64,000 bases of DNA from Streptomyces sparsogenes (GTDB taxonomy: Bacteria > Actinomycetota > Actinomycetes > Streptomycetales > Streptomycetaceae), in NCBI RefSeq assembly GCF_001704635.1, contig NZ_MAXF01000060.1:47233-111232 (forward strand), read 5' to 3'. Shown here piece by piece: positions 35,027-46,199 of the stretch (positions within the stretch are counted from its first letter, which is position 1; every line of letters starts with the position of its first letter). Both the position numbers and the translations under genes were made by a program. The notes below the pieces were generated by a model, which worked only from the letters and a program-made list of their open reading frames with translations, ran no database searches and was not told where the DNA came from.

Positions 35027-36106
35027 TCACAGCTCCTTGCGGAACTCCTCGGCGACCCGCAGGAAGATGTCGTTCGCCTCCTCCTCGCCGATCGTCACCC
35101 GCACCCCCTCGCCCGGGAACGGGCGCACCACCACGCCCGCCGCCTCGCACGCCCCCGCGAAGTCCACCGTGCGCTCCCCCAGCCGCAGCCACACGAAGTT
35201 CGCCTGCGACTCGGGCACCGTCCACCCCTGCCCGGTCAGCGCCCCGCTCACCCGCGCCCGCTCCGCGACCAGCGCCGCCACGCGCTCGCGCAGCGCGTCC
35301 TCGCTGCGCAGCGAGGCCACCGCCGCGTCCTGAGCGAGCTGGCTGACCCCGAAGGGGACCGCCGTCTTCCGCAGCGCGGCCGCCACCGGCTCATGCGCGA
35401 TCGCGAATCCGACCCGCAGCCCGGCCAGGCCGTACGCCTTGGAGAAGGTGCGCAGCACGCACACGTTGGGCCGCTCCCGGTAGAGCTCGATGCCGTTCGG
35501 CACCCGCTCGTCCCGGATGAACTCTATGTACGCCTCGTCCAGCACCACCAGCACATCGCTGGGCACCCGGTCCAGGAAGCGGGTCAGGCCGTCCCGGCCC
35601 ACCACCGTGCCCGTGGGGTTGTTGGGGTTGCAGACGAAAATCAGCCGGGTACGGTCGGTGACCGCCTCCGCCATCGCGTCGAGGTCGTGCACCTCCCCCT
35701 CGGTCAGCGGCACCCGCACCGACGTCGCCCCGGAGATCTGGGTGATGATCGGGTAGGCCTCGAAGGACCGCCAGGCGTAGATCACCTCGTCGCCGGGCCC
35801 GGCCGTCGACTGCACCAGCTGCTGGGCGACCCCCACCGAGCCGGTGCCGGTGGCCAGGTGCTCCGGCGGCACGTCGAAGCGTTCCGCCAGCTCGGCCGTC
35901 AGGGCGGTGCAGGCAAGGTCGGGGTAGCGGTTGAAGGAGGCGGCGGCGTCCATCGCGGTCTCCAGCACCCCCGGCAGCGGCGGATAGGGGTTCTCGTTGG
36001 AGGACAGCTTGAAGGCGGCGGGGCCGCCCGCCGCGGCCGGCTTGCCCGGCTTGTACGTCGGAATGCCGTCCAGCGCGGCACGCAGCTTCGGGCTCTTCTC
36101 AGTCAC
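35027..36106 (-). CDS. hisC: Histidinol-phosphate/aromatic aminotransferase
   Basis: 359 residues. Fold type I PLP enzyme. The N-terminal [15 protein letters not shown] and [11 protein letters not shown] stretches, the PLP lysine in [16 protein letters not shown] and the arginine in [11 protein letters not shown] are standard for HisC-type enzymes. It is not next to other histidine genes, so it may be the second HisC or an aromatic (phenylalanine) aminotransferase; pheA in this window is 24 kb away. GTG 36106 is preceded by GAGGAGGAGC. Upstream lies a 17-base palindrome. Confidence 0.9.
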   Translation of the reverse strand: MTEKSPKLRAALDGIPTYKPGKPAAAGGPAAFKLSSNENPYPPLPGVLETAMDAAASFNRYPDLACTALTAELAERFDVPPEHLATGTGSVGVAQQLVQSTAGPGDEVIYAWRSFEAYPIITQISGATSVRVPLTEGEVHDLDAMAEAVTDRTRLIFVCNPNNPTGTVVGRDGLTRFLDRVPSDVLVVLDEAYIEFIRDERVPNGIELYRERPNVCVLRTFSKAYGLAGLRVGFAIAHEPVAAALRKTAVPFGVSQLAQDAAVASLRSEDALRERVAALVAERARVSGALTGQGWTVPESQANFVWLRLGERTVDFAGACEAAGVVVRPFPGEGVRVTIGEEEANDIFLRVAEEFRKEL

Positions 36107-36531
36107 CGCGGCTCCTCCTCGACCGTCCCGTCCGTGCGCGGCGCCCGCGGCGCACGTCGATACCTCATACCTTATGAGGCGTCCTGGGCCCGGAGTACCG
36201 GGCGAGCAGGACCCGGCCACGGACGACGGCGCGCCCCGCGCGGTCCCCCGGCCGAGGGGCCCACAGATAAGGGGGAGCGATTCCGCTTCCGCCGTGCGCC
36301 GGTGGCGAGCGCCCTGGCGCGCATCACCCGTGCAGGTGAGTTGCGCCCTCTTCCGGACAGCAGCCAATCGGCAGGCATGGATATGCCAGAGGCGACTACT
36401 GCCCCGCCCGATCCCTCAACTGGCTTGGTTTCCAAGGGAATTGAACACAGCGCTCATGCAGAAACGTGCCTTCGGAAGACCGGCCGCACCCCGGCGCGCG
36501 GGGCCCGCCCTCGCCCTACTATCGGCTCGCC
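36107..36531. other. 425-base intergenic region between hisC and the LacI gene
   Basis: No coding region is supported. It contains the promoters of the two divergent genes, a perfect inverted repeat on the hisC side (separate entry) and an AT-richer stretch (36370-36470) on the LacI side containing GGCATGGATATGCC (36376-36389), an imperfect inverted repeat. Nothing else recognised. Confidence 0.55.
36163..36179. promoter_or_regulatory. Perfect inverted repeat upstream of hisC
   Basis: CCTCATA-CCT-TATGAGG has seven-base arms with no mismatch, 57 bases before the hisC start. Such spacing covers a -35 to -10 region. It looks like an operator of a dimeric regulator; none is assigned. Confidence 0.5.
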
Positions 36532-37632
36532 ATGACAGCAGCAGGGAAGCATCAGGTGAGCCGGTCGACCGGCCGCCGGCTGGAACGCGCGGGCATCCGG
36601 GACGTGGCCGCCGCAGCCGGGGTCTCGATCACGACCGTCTCCGACGCGCTCAACGGCAAGGGCCGGCTCCCGGATGCCACCCGCCGCCATGTCCGCGAGG
36701 TCGCCGAACGGCTGGGCTACCGCCCCTCCGCCGCGGCCCGCACCCTCCGCACCGGCAAGTCCGGCCTCATCGGCCTGACCGTGACCACGTACGGGGATGA
36801 ACCTTTCACCTTCACCGAATTCGCGTACTTCGCCGAGATGGCCCGCGCCGCAACCTCCGCCGCGTTGGCCCGCGGCTACGCCCTCGTCATCCTGCCCGCC
36901 ACCTCCCGCCACGACGTGTGGTCCAACGTCGCCCTCGACGGCACCGTCGTCATCGACCCCTCCGACCACGACCCGGTCGTCACCGGGCTGCTGCGCCAGG
37001 GCATCCCCGTGGTCAGCGACGGCCGCCCGGCCGGCACCCTCCCCGTCACCGCCTGGGTGGACAACGACCACGAGGCCGCCGTCCTCGGCCTGCTCGACCA
37101 CCTCGCCGACGCCGGCGCCCGCCGCATCGGACTGCTCACCGGCACCACCACCGACACCTACACCCGGCTGTCCACCACCGCCTACCTCCACTGGTGCGAG
37201 CGGGTCGGACAGGACCCGGTGTACGAGGCCTACCCGGCCCACGACCCGTGCGCCGGCGCCGTCGCCGCCGACCGGCTGCTGGCCCGCCCCGACCGCCCCG
37301 ACGCCGTCTACGGCCTCTTCGACCCCAACGGCACCGACCTGCTGGCCGCCGCCCGCCGCTACGGCCTGCGCGTCCCCGACGACCTGCTGCTGGTGTGCTG
37401 CAGCGAGTCCGCCGTCTACCGCACCACCGAACCGCCCATCACCACCCTCTCCCTCAAGCCCCGCCGGATCGGCACCGCCGCCGTGCAACTGTTGATCGAC
37501 GCCATCGAGGGGCCGGGCCACGAGCACCCCGTCGAGCGCGTGATACCCACCGAACTGATCGTGCGGACCTCCTCGCAACGCCGTCCGCCCCGCACCACGA
37601 TCAGCGCGCCACGCAGCCGCGCCGGCGGCTGA
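36532..37632 (+). CDS. LacI-family transcriptional regulator
   Basis: 366 residues. N-terminal HTH (IRDVAAAAGVSITTVSDALNGKGRLPDATR) with hinge helix AARTLRTGKSG is followed by a periplasmic-binding-like domain. This is the LacI/PurR class, whose members usually sense sugars. No sugar transporter lies adjacent, so target and effector are unknown. The ATG at 36532 is the first start fitting the HTH; a longer frame upstream has no ribosome site. Confidence 0.9.
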   Translation: MTAAGKHQVSRSTGRRLERAGIRDVAAAAGVSITTVSDALNGKGRLPDATRRHVREVAERLGYRPSAAARTLRTGKSGLIGLTVTTYGDEPFTFTEFAYFAEMARAATSAALARGYALVILPATSRHDVWSNVALDGTVVIDPSDHDPVVTGLLRQGIPVVSDGRPAGTLPVTAWVDNDHEAAVLGLLDHLADAGARRIGLLTGTTTDTYTRLSTTAYLHWCERVGQDPVYEAYPAHDPCAGAVAADRLLARPDRPDAVYGLFDPNGTDLLAAARRYGLRVPDDLLLVCCSESAVYRTTEPPITTLSLKPRRIGTAAVQLLIDAIEGPGHEHPVERVIPTELIVRTSSQRRPPRTTISAPRSRAGG

Positions 37633-37949
37633 CGACCTCCGGTGCGCCGGGGAGCGGCGCCGCGACGCCCCGCACGGCCGCCCCTCGCCCCGCCCCCCTA
37701 TCGCACCCCAGGTCGTAACCTGAGGAAGACTTGAGCATGACGCGAGACGCACCCGAGTCCGATCCGCTTCCCCTACCGGGCCAATCCGGGATAAAAGACC
37801 GTCCCAGTGGGACCGCGCCCCGATTGACGGCACCCTGGTGCGTCACAAGCCCGTACGGTCATTCCTATGATGGGCGGACGACACCGCGGACCGCCCTCGA
37901 CCAGGCATGGTCCACACGGTGGCACGGCGGCGCGATGGTGGAGGGGTCG
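37633..37949. other. 317-base gap upstream of the metallophosphoesterase
   Basis: No gene is supported. The frame of the next gene is open back to 37731, but the added part is Pro/Arg-rich and lacks a ribosome site. A possible -10 (TATGAT, 37866-37871) lies 79 bases before the chosen start; no clear -35. Nothing else recognised. Confidence 0.45.
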
Positions 37950-39206
37950 ATGACTCAGGGGGCCGGTCTGGGAGCCACGGCACGGACCACGGCGGCAGTC
38001 CCGCCCGTGCCCGTGTACGGATCGTCCGCCGCGCCCGGCCCGCTTCCGGGCGACGGCGCGGTCCCCGCCGCCCCCAACCCGTACGCCGGGACCGCCTACG
38101 GTGCCACCCCGCACGGCCGGGTTCCCCGCGACCCCGTCCGCGCCGCTCCGCCCTCGCACCCGGCGCCCGCGGCGCAGCCCGCCGCGCCCACCCCGCCCGC
38201 GCGCCCCGCCGCGCCGACCGCGCCGGTCCCGCCCGCGGAGTACACCCCCACCGAGCGCTCCCTGCCGGTCATGGGTCCCGGGCACACCCTCCCGGACACC
38301 CCCCTGGTGCCCCCGCAGGACCGCCCGACCGTCGAGCTCACCCCGGTCCCCGACCCCGAGCGCGCCCAGGCGCCCGAGTCCGGCGCGCCCGGCCCGCTCT
38401 ACGTCGTGGGCGACGTCCACGGCTACCTCGACGAGCTGCGCGAGGCGCTCGCCGCCCAAGGGCTCATCGACGCCAAGGGCAACTGGTCCGCGGGCAACGC
38501 CCGGCTCTGGTTCCTCGGCGACTTCACCGACCGCGGCCCGGACGGCATCGGCGTCATCGACCTGGTCATGCAGCTCTCCGCCGAGGCCGCGGCCGCCGGC
38601 GGGTACTGCAAGGCCCTGATGGGCAATCACGAACTGCTGCTCATCGGCGCCAAGCGATTCGGCGACACCCCCGTCAACTCCGGCGCGGGCACCGCCTCCT
38701 TCCAGGCCGCCTGGCTGCTCAACGGCGGCCAGCGCACCGACATGGAGCGGCTCGAGGACCACCACCTGCAGTGGATGTCCCGGCTCGACGCCATGACCGA
38801 GGAGGACGGACACCTCCTCGTCCACTCCGACACCACCGCCTACCTCGAGTACGGCGACTCCATCGAGGCCGTCAACGACGCGGTGACCGAGACCCTCCAG
38901 CGCAGCGACGCCGACGAGTGCTGGGACCTGTTCCGCAAGTTCACCAAGCGCTTCGCCTTCCGCGACGAGGACGCCGGCCCCCTGGCCGTCCGCGAACTGC
39001 TCGACACCTACGGCGGGCAGCGCATCGTCCACGGCCACAGCCCGATCCCGTACCTGCTCGGCGAGGTCGGCTCCGAGGAAGGCGAGGACGAGGGCGCGCC
39101 GACCGTCGAGGGCCCGCACGTCTACGCCGACAACCTCGCGGTCGCCATGGACGGCGGTGTCACCATGGCCGGAAAGCTGTTGGTCGTCCAACTCCCGCTG
39201 AACTGA
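37950..39206 (+). CDS. Metallophosphoesterase with Pro/Ala-rich N-terminal region
   Basis: 418 residues. The first 150 are a disordered Pro/Ala-rich tail. The calcineurin-like domain then shows VGDVHGYLDEL (GDxHG), LGDFTDRGPDG (GDxxDRG), LMGNHELLL (GNHE) and HSDTTAYLE/HGHSPIPYL, all ligands of the two-metal centre. It belongs to the PPP/ApaH-like group that hydrolyses phosphoester or dinucleoside polyphosphates. ATG 37950 is chosen for GGAGGGG at 37940-37946. A membrane protein follows after 189 bases. Confidence 0.88.
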   Translation: MTQGAGLGATARTTAAVPPVPVYGSSAAPGPLPGDGAVPAAPNPYAGTAYGATPHGRVPRDPVRAAPPSHPAPAAQPAAPTPPARPAAPTAPVPPAEYTPTERSLPVMGPGHTLPDTPLVPPQDRPTVELTPVPDPERAQAPESGAPGPLYVVGDVHGYLDELREALAAQGLIDAKGNWSAGNARLWFLGDFTDRGPDGIGVIDLVMQLSAEAAAAGGYCKALMGNHELLLIGAKRFGDTPVNSGAGTASFQAAWLLNGGQRTDMERLEDHHLQWMSRLDAMTEEDGHLLVHSDTTAYLEYGDSIEAVNDAVTETLQRSDADECWDLFRKFTKRFAFRDEDAGPLAVRELLDTYGGQRIVHGHSPIPYLLGEVGSEEGEDEGAPTVEGPHVYADNLAVAMDGGVTMAGKLLVVQLPLN

Positions 39207-39395
39207 GGGTTCATATCACGCCGTGCGGGGAAGATAGACAGTTTCACCGACGCGGAGTGATTTCGGGAAAGTCACTGTCACCCCGCGCCGGATCGGCTCT
39301 ACCATCGGCTTATCCGTAGCAGGCTCTCCTCCGTTTCCGCCCCACTGCCCGGTGACAGCCGGCATCAAGGCCCTACGGAGCATCGGGGGATGCAC

Positions 39396-40421
39396 ATGAA
39401 CAGCGCTCCGCACCTGCTGATCGAGGACCGCCCGGAGTTCGAGCGGGTTCTCGACGAGGCGCTGCGTACCGCGGACCGCCGCGCGGACCTCAGCGGCGTC
39501 GGACAGCGGCTCACCACCGAGCAGCTGCGCACCATGGCGATGAACGCCGCGGCCGCCATCGCGGCCCGCGCGGCCGACGAATACCAGCACTATGTGGACG
39601 CCCGCGAGAAGCTGCGCCAACCCGCGCCACCCGACTGGCCCGGCGCCGCCGACACCGCAGGCGGCCCCCGCTCGCCCGACGGCGCCCGCTCGCCCGGCGC
39701 CACCCTGAGCCCCGTCGGCGAGGGCGGGCCCGCGGCCGGAGCCCCGGAGAAGGACGGCGCGGCGGGCGACGCCGTGGGCCGGCCGGGCGGGGCGGCGGCC
39801 GGCGGCGGATTCGCCGCCGCGGTGGGTGACGCGGCGTCCGGCGCCGGGCTCGTCGCCGTGCTCTCCGTCCTGGCCCCGGTCCTGGCCGGCACCGCGGCGA
39901 TCATCTTCCTCCTCGCCGGCTATCTGCTGCGCCTGCTCCACCCCACGCCGTCCATCGCCCAGCCGATGATCACCGCGGGCTGGCTGTTCGCCGCGCTCAC
40001 CGCCGCCGGCCTGCTGATCGCCACCATCGGCCTCCTGCTCACCGCGCTGCGCAACAGCTCGGGGGCGGTCGGGGGCGGCGCGCGCGGCAGGCAGCGGGAG
40101 GAAGTGGAGCGCGCCAGAGAGGCCTGGCGGCTGGCGCTGCTGGAGCGCGGCGTGGTGCCCTTCCTGCGCGACGCGCTGGCGGACCCCGCGGCGGCCGACG
40201 GCTCCCACACCTCCCCGGCCCCTCCTCCCGCCTCCACCCCGACGCGCCCCACCGCGACCCACACCCCCACCAGGTCCGAGGCCATCGGCCGCACCCCCCA
40301 CCTCGGCTACAGCCGCCCCGGCTTCAGCACCCAGGGCGACGCCTCGAAGACCCGCCCGCGCTACAGCAGCCCCGACTTCACCAGCCCCGACTACGGCGGG
40401 CCGGAACACCAGCCGGACTAG
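39396..40421 (+). CDS. Two-helix membrane protein with disordered tail
   Basis: 341 residues. A soluble N-terminal helical region (residues 1-70) and Gly/Ala linker precede two hydrophobic hairpin helices (LVAVLSVLAPVLAGTAAIIFLLAG and MITAGWLFAALTAAGLLIATIG, partly shown) and a Pro/Thr/Ser-rich C-terminal tail. No catalytic motif. I do not recognise a named family; streptomycetes carry this kind of gene next to the metallophosphoesterase. ATG 39396 is used; GGGGG at 39385-39389 is well placed. The stop overlaps the convergent neighbour. Confidence 0.72.
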   Translation: MNSAPHLLIEDRPEFERVLDEALRTADRRADLSGVGQRLTTEQLRTMAMNAAAAIAARAADEYQHYVDAREKLRQPAPPDWPGAADTAGGPRSPDGARSPGATLSPVGEGGPAAGAPEKDGAAGDAVGRPGGAAAGGGFAAAVGDAASGAGLVAVLSVLAPVLAGTAAIIFLLAGYLLRLLHPTPSIAQPMITAGWLFAALTAAGLLIATIGLLLTALRNSSGAVGGGARGRQREEVERAREAWRLALLERGVVPFLRDALADPAAADGSHTSPAPPPASTPTRPTATHTPTRSEAIGRTPHLGYSRPGFSTQGDASKTRPRYSSPDFTSPDYGGPEHQPD

Positions 40422-40969
40422 TCCGCCCCGGCCACGGGCCGCGCCCCCCGCCCGGTGATGGCGAGCACCCTGGCGAAGGCGTCGGCCCCCGGCCCGGGGT
40501 CGGCCCCCTCCCCGAACCTCCCCGAGCCGCCGAGCGCCGGACCGAACGGCACCAGCCATTCCAGCGCCGCCTCGGCCAGCCCCGGCTCCGGCGCGAACTC
40601 CACGCCCAGGGCCTGGGCGAGATCCCAGGTGTGCACGCACACATCCCCCCAGCGGATCATCAGCAGGGCGTCCCCGCTCAGCTCGCCGAACATCGGATGC
40701 GACACCACCCGCTCCAGCACCCCCTCCCCCTCCGCCGCCCGCTCCACCCGCGCCGCCCACTCCTCCACGGTGTCACCGGGCGCGGCGACCAGTTCCTCGC
40801 CCGTCAGCAGCGAGGTCACCATGGCGTGTCCGCCGATCACATGCGCCACCAGGTCGCGGACATTCCACTCGCTACAGGGGGTGGGCAGCTCCCAGTCGTC
40901 TTCCTTTGCCGTGCCGAGAAGTTCGGTGAACCGTGCGTTGACGACGCGCAGTGCGTGTCGGTTGTTCAT
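40418..40969 (-). CDS. TIGR03086-type DinB-fold metal-binding protein
   Basis: 183 residues, with PCSEWNVRDLVAHVIGGH at residues 31-48 and the metal-ligand histidines in HVIGGH and VCVHTWDLAQA of the maleylpyruvate-isomerase/DinB group. Such proteins in actinobacteria often use mycothiol as cofactor. The exact reaction is not predictable. A TAG overlap of three bases with the membrane protein marks tail-to-tail genes. ATG 40969. Confidence 0.8.
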   Translation of the reverse strand: MNNRHALRVVNARFTELLGTAKEDDWELPTPCSEWNVRDLVAHVIGGHAMVTSLLTGEELVAAPGDTVEEWAARVERAAEGEGVLERVVSHPMFGELSGDALLMIRWGDVCVHTWDLAQALGVEFAPEPGLAEAALEWLVPFGPALGGSGRFGEGADPGPGADAFARVLAITGRGARPVAGAD

Positions 40970-41116
40970 CGGGCTGCTCCTGGGTCGGTCGTTCAGGGTC
41001 TGTGATCGCCATGCCAGCGGAATGATTCACTCCCCACCTTTTGAGCGAACTCGCCCTCAATCGTGGGATCTTCCGGCGCTGAGGTGCATAACGTCCGTCG
41101 TGGAGGTGATGCTCCC

Positions 41117-42220
41117 ATGAGCACACAGAACACGCCGCCGAACCCGGCGGGCAAGCAGGACGCGATCGACATCAACGACTTCGTTTTCGCGGCGACCGGA
41201 ACCCGCGTGCGGCGACTCACGATGCCGGATGGGACCCACTGGTTCCCGGCGGTCGATGTGGCCAAAGACCTTGGCTATGCCAACACCCGTCAGGCGCTTG
41301 TCTGGCACGTCCCCGAAGACTGGCGGGTAAGTCTCGAAGAGCTTGCGCAAAGCGTCTATGGGAGTGATAGTTCGCGCAAGATTGCAGGTCACGGGCTCAA
41401 AAGGTCCATGCGCATGGTGAGTCTGCCCGGCCTCATCCGGCTGGTCAACGGCTGCACCAAGCCGGAGTCCGAACCCTTCAAGAACTGGGTGACCGAGGTC
41501 GTGGTCTCGATCCAGCGACACGGTTCGTACGAGCTCGAGAAGGCCGAAGTCCAGCCCACGGCCCCGGACGCCCCCACCGCCTACGCCATGCCGAAGGAGG
41601 TCGCCGAAGCCATCGTCCGGCTCGAGGAACACAACCTCGACATGGACGCGCAGATGCTCGCCATGCAGCGCGAGGCCCAGGAGCTGCGGCGCGAGAGCGC
41701 CGAGCTGATGCGGCAGTCCGTGGAGGCCCAGAAGGAGGTTGCCGAAGCCCACAAAGAGGTCGCCGAGGCACAGAAGGAGATCGCCAAGACGCAGCGGGAG
41801 GCCCTCGAAGCACAGCAGGAAGCGCAGCGCGAGGCGGAGCGCGTTCAGCGTGAGATCGTCGAGGCGATCCGCGAGTCCACCGCCGTCCAGCGGGAGTCGT
41901 TCACCGCCGGGCCCGACAGCATCCGACGCCACTGGCGGGACCGGCCCGAGCCGCCCCAGGTGGTGACTCCGGCCTCGGTGATCGCCGAGTGGCGCGAGAG
42001 CAACCTCGTGGTCACGGCCGACATCTGGGCCGTGGCCGTGTACATCCTGCCCGCGATCATCGCCCAGGGCGAATGCCTGTATCCGCTGAGCACCATCGCG
42101 TCCAACACCGGACTCACCGAGCACCGCGTGCATGACGCCCTGCGCATGCTGCTGAAGCGCGGCTGCCTCCGGCAGACCGGGGTGACCCCGGACGGCGCGC
42201 CGGTGTACGGCCTGAAGTAG
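41117..42220 (+). CDS. BRO-N domain protein with long coiled coil
   Basis: 367 residues. The N-terminal BRO-N domain (about residues 30-135; MPDGTHWFPAVDVAKDLGYA then MVSLPGLIRLVNGC) is typical of phage and viral antirepressors. It is followed by a charged, heptad-like coiled coil (about 165-270; QKEVAEAHKEVAEAQKE), and a C-terminal winged-helix-like part (LYPLSTIASNTGLTEHRVHDALRMLLKRGC, in pieces). GGAGGTGA upstream supports ATG 41117. No integrase or phage genes surround it. Role in regulation is inference. Confidence 0.85.
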   Translation: MSTQNTPPNPAGKQDAIDINDFVFAATGTRVRRLTMPDGTHWFPAVDVAKDLGYANTRQALVWHVPEDWRVSLEELAQSVYGSDSSRKIAGHGLKRSMRMVSLPGLIRLVNGCTKPESEPFKNWVTEVVVSIQRHGSYELEKAEVQPTAPDAPTAYAMPKEVAEAIVRLEEHNLDMDAQMLAMQREAQELRRESAELMRQSVEAQKEVAEAHKEVAEAQKEIAKTQREALEAQQEAQREAERVQREIVEAIRESTAVQRESFTAGPDSIRRHWRDRPEPPQVVTPASVIAEWRESNLVVTADIWAVAVYILPAIIAQGECLYPLSTIASNTGLTEHRVHDALRMLLKRGCLRQTGVTPDGAPVYGLK

Positions 42221-42238
42221 TACGACCGCATCACAGCA

Positions 42239-42283
42239 CGAGGGCCCGAAGTCGCAATCCGAGTTTGCGGCTTCGGGCCCTCG
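42239..42283. terminator. Bidirectional terminator between BRO-N gene and thiC
   Basis: CGAGGGCCCGAAG (42239-42251) pairs fully with CTTCGGGCCCTCG (42271-42283); further inner pairs including one G-T extend it. It lies between two convergent stops (42220 and 42299). Confidence 0.9.
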
Positions 42284-42298
42284 GCACGTTACCGCTAC

Positions 42299-44183
<1,885 letters not shown>

Positions 44184-44264
44184 GCGATTGCAAAGGTGTC
44201 ACCCACGCTAGCGGTTCTCCGGCGGCGCTGAACAGAGGGCCCTCGCTCTTGCGATGATCTGACG

Positions 44265-45722
44265 GTGACCTCGACCCCGCAGCGGCACCAGCACCCCGAG
44301 CCCGGCCACCACCCCGGGCACGGTCCCGGCCCCGAGCACGGCCAACCGCAAAGCGCCGCCGCACAGGGCCACTCACACGGCCACGCCCACGGCCATTCAC
44401 ACGGCCATTCGCACGGCCACGGCCCGGCGACGCCGGTCTCCGCCCATCTGCGCAAGGTCATCGCGGCGATCCTGGTCCCCTTCGCCGCCGCCGTGGCCGC
44501 CGGGCTGATCGTGCTGTGGCCGGGGGGCACGCCCGACCACAAGGCGCATGAGCGCACCGGGCTCGGCTTCGACCAGCAGACGGTGGCCGGGCGGGTGGTG
44601 AAGGTCGAGGAGGTCGACTGCGCCGACGTCAACGCCCAGCCGCAGCAGCCCATCGAGCCGGGTCAGGACGTTACGAACCAGCAGAGCGCGGCCGGGGGGC
44701 CCGGCTCCGGGGAGAAGACGATCTGCGAGAAGGCGACCATCGAGGTCACCTCCGGCAAGGACAAAGGCCGCAGGTTTGAGGAAATCGTGCAGCCGAACGC
44801 CTCCCGCAAGTTCTCCGCCGGGCAGAAGCTGAAGCTGGCGTATGCGCCCAAGGCGCCGAAGAACCTGCAGTACTCCGTCTCCGACGTCGACCGGGCCATG
44901 CCGATGGCGCTGCTCGCCGGGCTGTTCGCGCTCGCGGTCGTGGCCGTCGGGCGGCTGCGCGGCGTCTTCGCGCTGGTGGCGCTGGCGGTCAGCTTCGGGG
45001 TGCTGACGCTGTTCATCCTCCCGGCGATACTGCAGGGCTCCAACCCGCTGGTGGTCGCGGTGATCGGAGGCAGCGCGATCATGCTCATCGCGCTGTACAT
45101 GTGCCACGGGTTGACGGCCCGTACGTCCGTCGCCGTGCTCGGGACGCTCGTCTCGCTGTTGCTGATCGGCCTGTTGGGCTCGCTGTTCATCGGCTGGGCG
45201 AGTCTGACCGGCAACACCGACGACCAGACGGGGCTGGTCCACGGCCTCTATCCGGACATCGAGATCCGCGGTCTGCTGCTGGCCGGGGTGATCATCGGAT
45301 CTCTGGGGGTGCTGGACGACGTGACCGTCACCCAGACCTCCGCGGTGTGGGAACTCAGGGCGGCCGACCCCACGGCGGGCCGGCGCGCACTGTACGCGGC
45401 CGCGATGCGCATCGGGCGGGACCATATCGCGTCCGTCGTGAACACCCTGGTGCTCGCGTACGCGGGCGCCTCGCTGCCGCTGCTGCTCCTGTTCTCGATC
45501 GCGGACAGCGGCGTGGGGACGGTGGCGACGAGCGAGCTCGTCGCGGAGGAGATCGTAAGGACCCTCGTGGGCAGCATCGGACTCATCGCCTCGGTGCCGG
45601 TGACCACCGCGCTTGCCACGCTGGTGGTCTGCGCTGACCGCGCGCCCGAGGGCGGCGCGGAGCAGGGGGGTCGCACGAGCCGGAGCGGACGCGGCCGGCG
45701 CCGCCGGGCGCGCGGGCGCTGA
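44265..45722 (+). CDS. YibE/F-family membrane protein with His-rich N-terminus
   Basis: 485 residues. The first 55 residues are cytoplasmic and His-rich (HSHGHAHGHSHGHSHGHG, a probable metal-binding tract). A helix, an extracytoplasmic loop of about 110 residues and about seven C-terminal helices follow, in the YibE/F pattern with YPDIEIRGLLLAGVIIGSLGV and DDVTVTQTSAVWEL in part. Family function is not settled. GTG 44265 has no strong ribosome site; the upstream gap also holds the divergent riboswitch. Confidence 0.88.
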   Translation: MTSTPQRHQHPEPGHHPGHGPGPEHGQPQSAAAQGHSHGHAHGHSHGHSHGHGPATPVSAHLRKVIAAILVPFAAAVAAGLIVLWPGGTPDHKAHERTGLGFDQQTVAGRVVKVEEVDCADVNAQPQQPIEPGQDVTNQQSAAGGPGSGEKTICEKATIEVTSGKDKGRRFEEIVQPNASRKFSAGQKLKLAYAPKAPKNLQYSVSDVDRAMPMALLAGLFALAVVAVGRLRGVFALVALAVSFGVLTLFILPAILQGSNPLVVAVIGGSAIMLIALYMCHGLTARTSVAVLGTLVSLLLIGLLGSLFIGWASLTGNTDDQTGLVHGLYPDIEIRGLLLAGVIIGSLGVLDDVTVTQTSAVWELRAADPTAGRRALYAAAMRIGRDHIASVVNTLVLAYAGASLPLLLLFSIADSGVGTVATSELVAEEIVRTLVGSIGLIASVPVTTALATLVVCADRAPEGGAEQGGRTSRSGRGRRRRARGR

Positions 45723-45761
45723 GCCCCGGAGGCGAATGAGCCCTGGCGAAAGGGGTGCCCG

Positions 45762-46199
45762 CTAGCCGGCGTAACGGTCCTCCGCGAGGATCCGGTCCAG
45801 CTCCGCGTCCAGGTCGCCGACCGGATCGCAGGCCGCCTGCTCCTGCCCGAACGGAACCACCCGGTCCGTACGGTCCAGAAAGGCGACCAACGGGGCGGCG
45901 CCGGCGCGGAACAGTGCCCGTTCGGCGCCCACCTGGAGCCTGATGAAGACGTCCGAAAGCCCCTCCGGCGAGGCGGGAGCGATCCGCACATCGCCCTCGC
46001 CGGAAGGTTTGCTCAGCCCGTCAAGCAGCAACTCCCGGGCGAAGGCCCAGCTCACGGGCGCGTCTCCGGGCAGGTGGAAGGTGATCTCGACTGCGTACGG
46101 GTCGCTGCTGTCGTAGGACAGCTCGACCGGGATCCGGAAGGAGAGGTCCTGGGAGACCAGGAAGGTCATCGTCACTTCTGCCTGGACTGTGTCGCGCAT
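45762..46199 (-). CDS. ssgA: SsgA, sporulation-specific cell-division activator
   Basis: 145 residues with the start chosen here. FLVSQDLSFRIPVELSYDSSDPYAVEITFHLPGD, cited in part, FARELLLDGLSKPSGEGDV and IRLQVGAERALFRAGAAPLVAFLDRTDRVVPFGQE are close to the SsgA of S. griseus and S. coelicolor. SsgA-like proteins bring SsgB and FtsZ to division sites in aerial hyphae. MRDTVQAEV at the start matches the longer S. griseus form; MTFLVS at 46169 is the shorter alternative. The usual ssgR gene is not seen upstream. Confidence 0.9.
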   Translation of the reverse strand: MRDTVQAEVTMTFLVSQDLSFRIPVELSYDSSDPYAVEITFHLPGDAPVSWAFARELLLDGLSKPSGEGDVRIAPASPEGLSDVFIRLQVGAERALFRAGAAPLVAFLDRTDRVVPFGQEQAACDPVGDLDAELDRILAEDRYAG

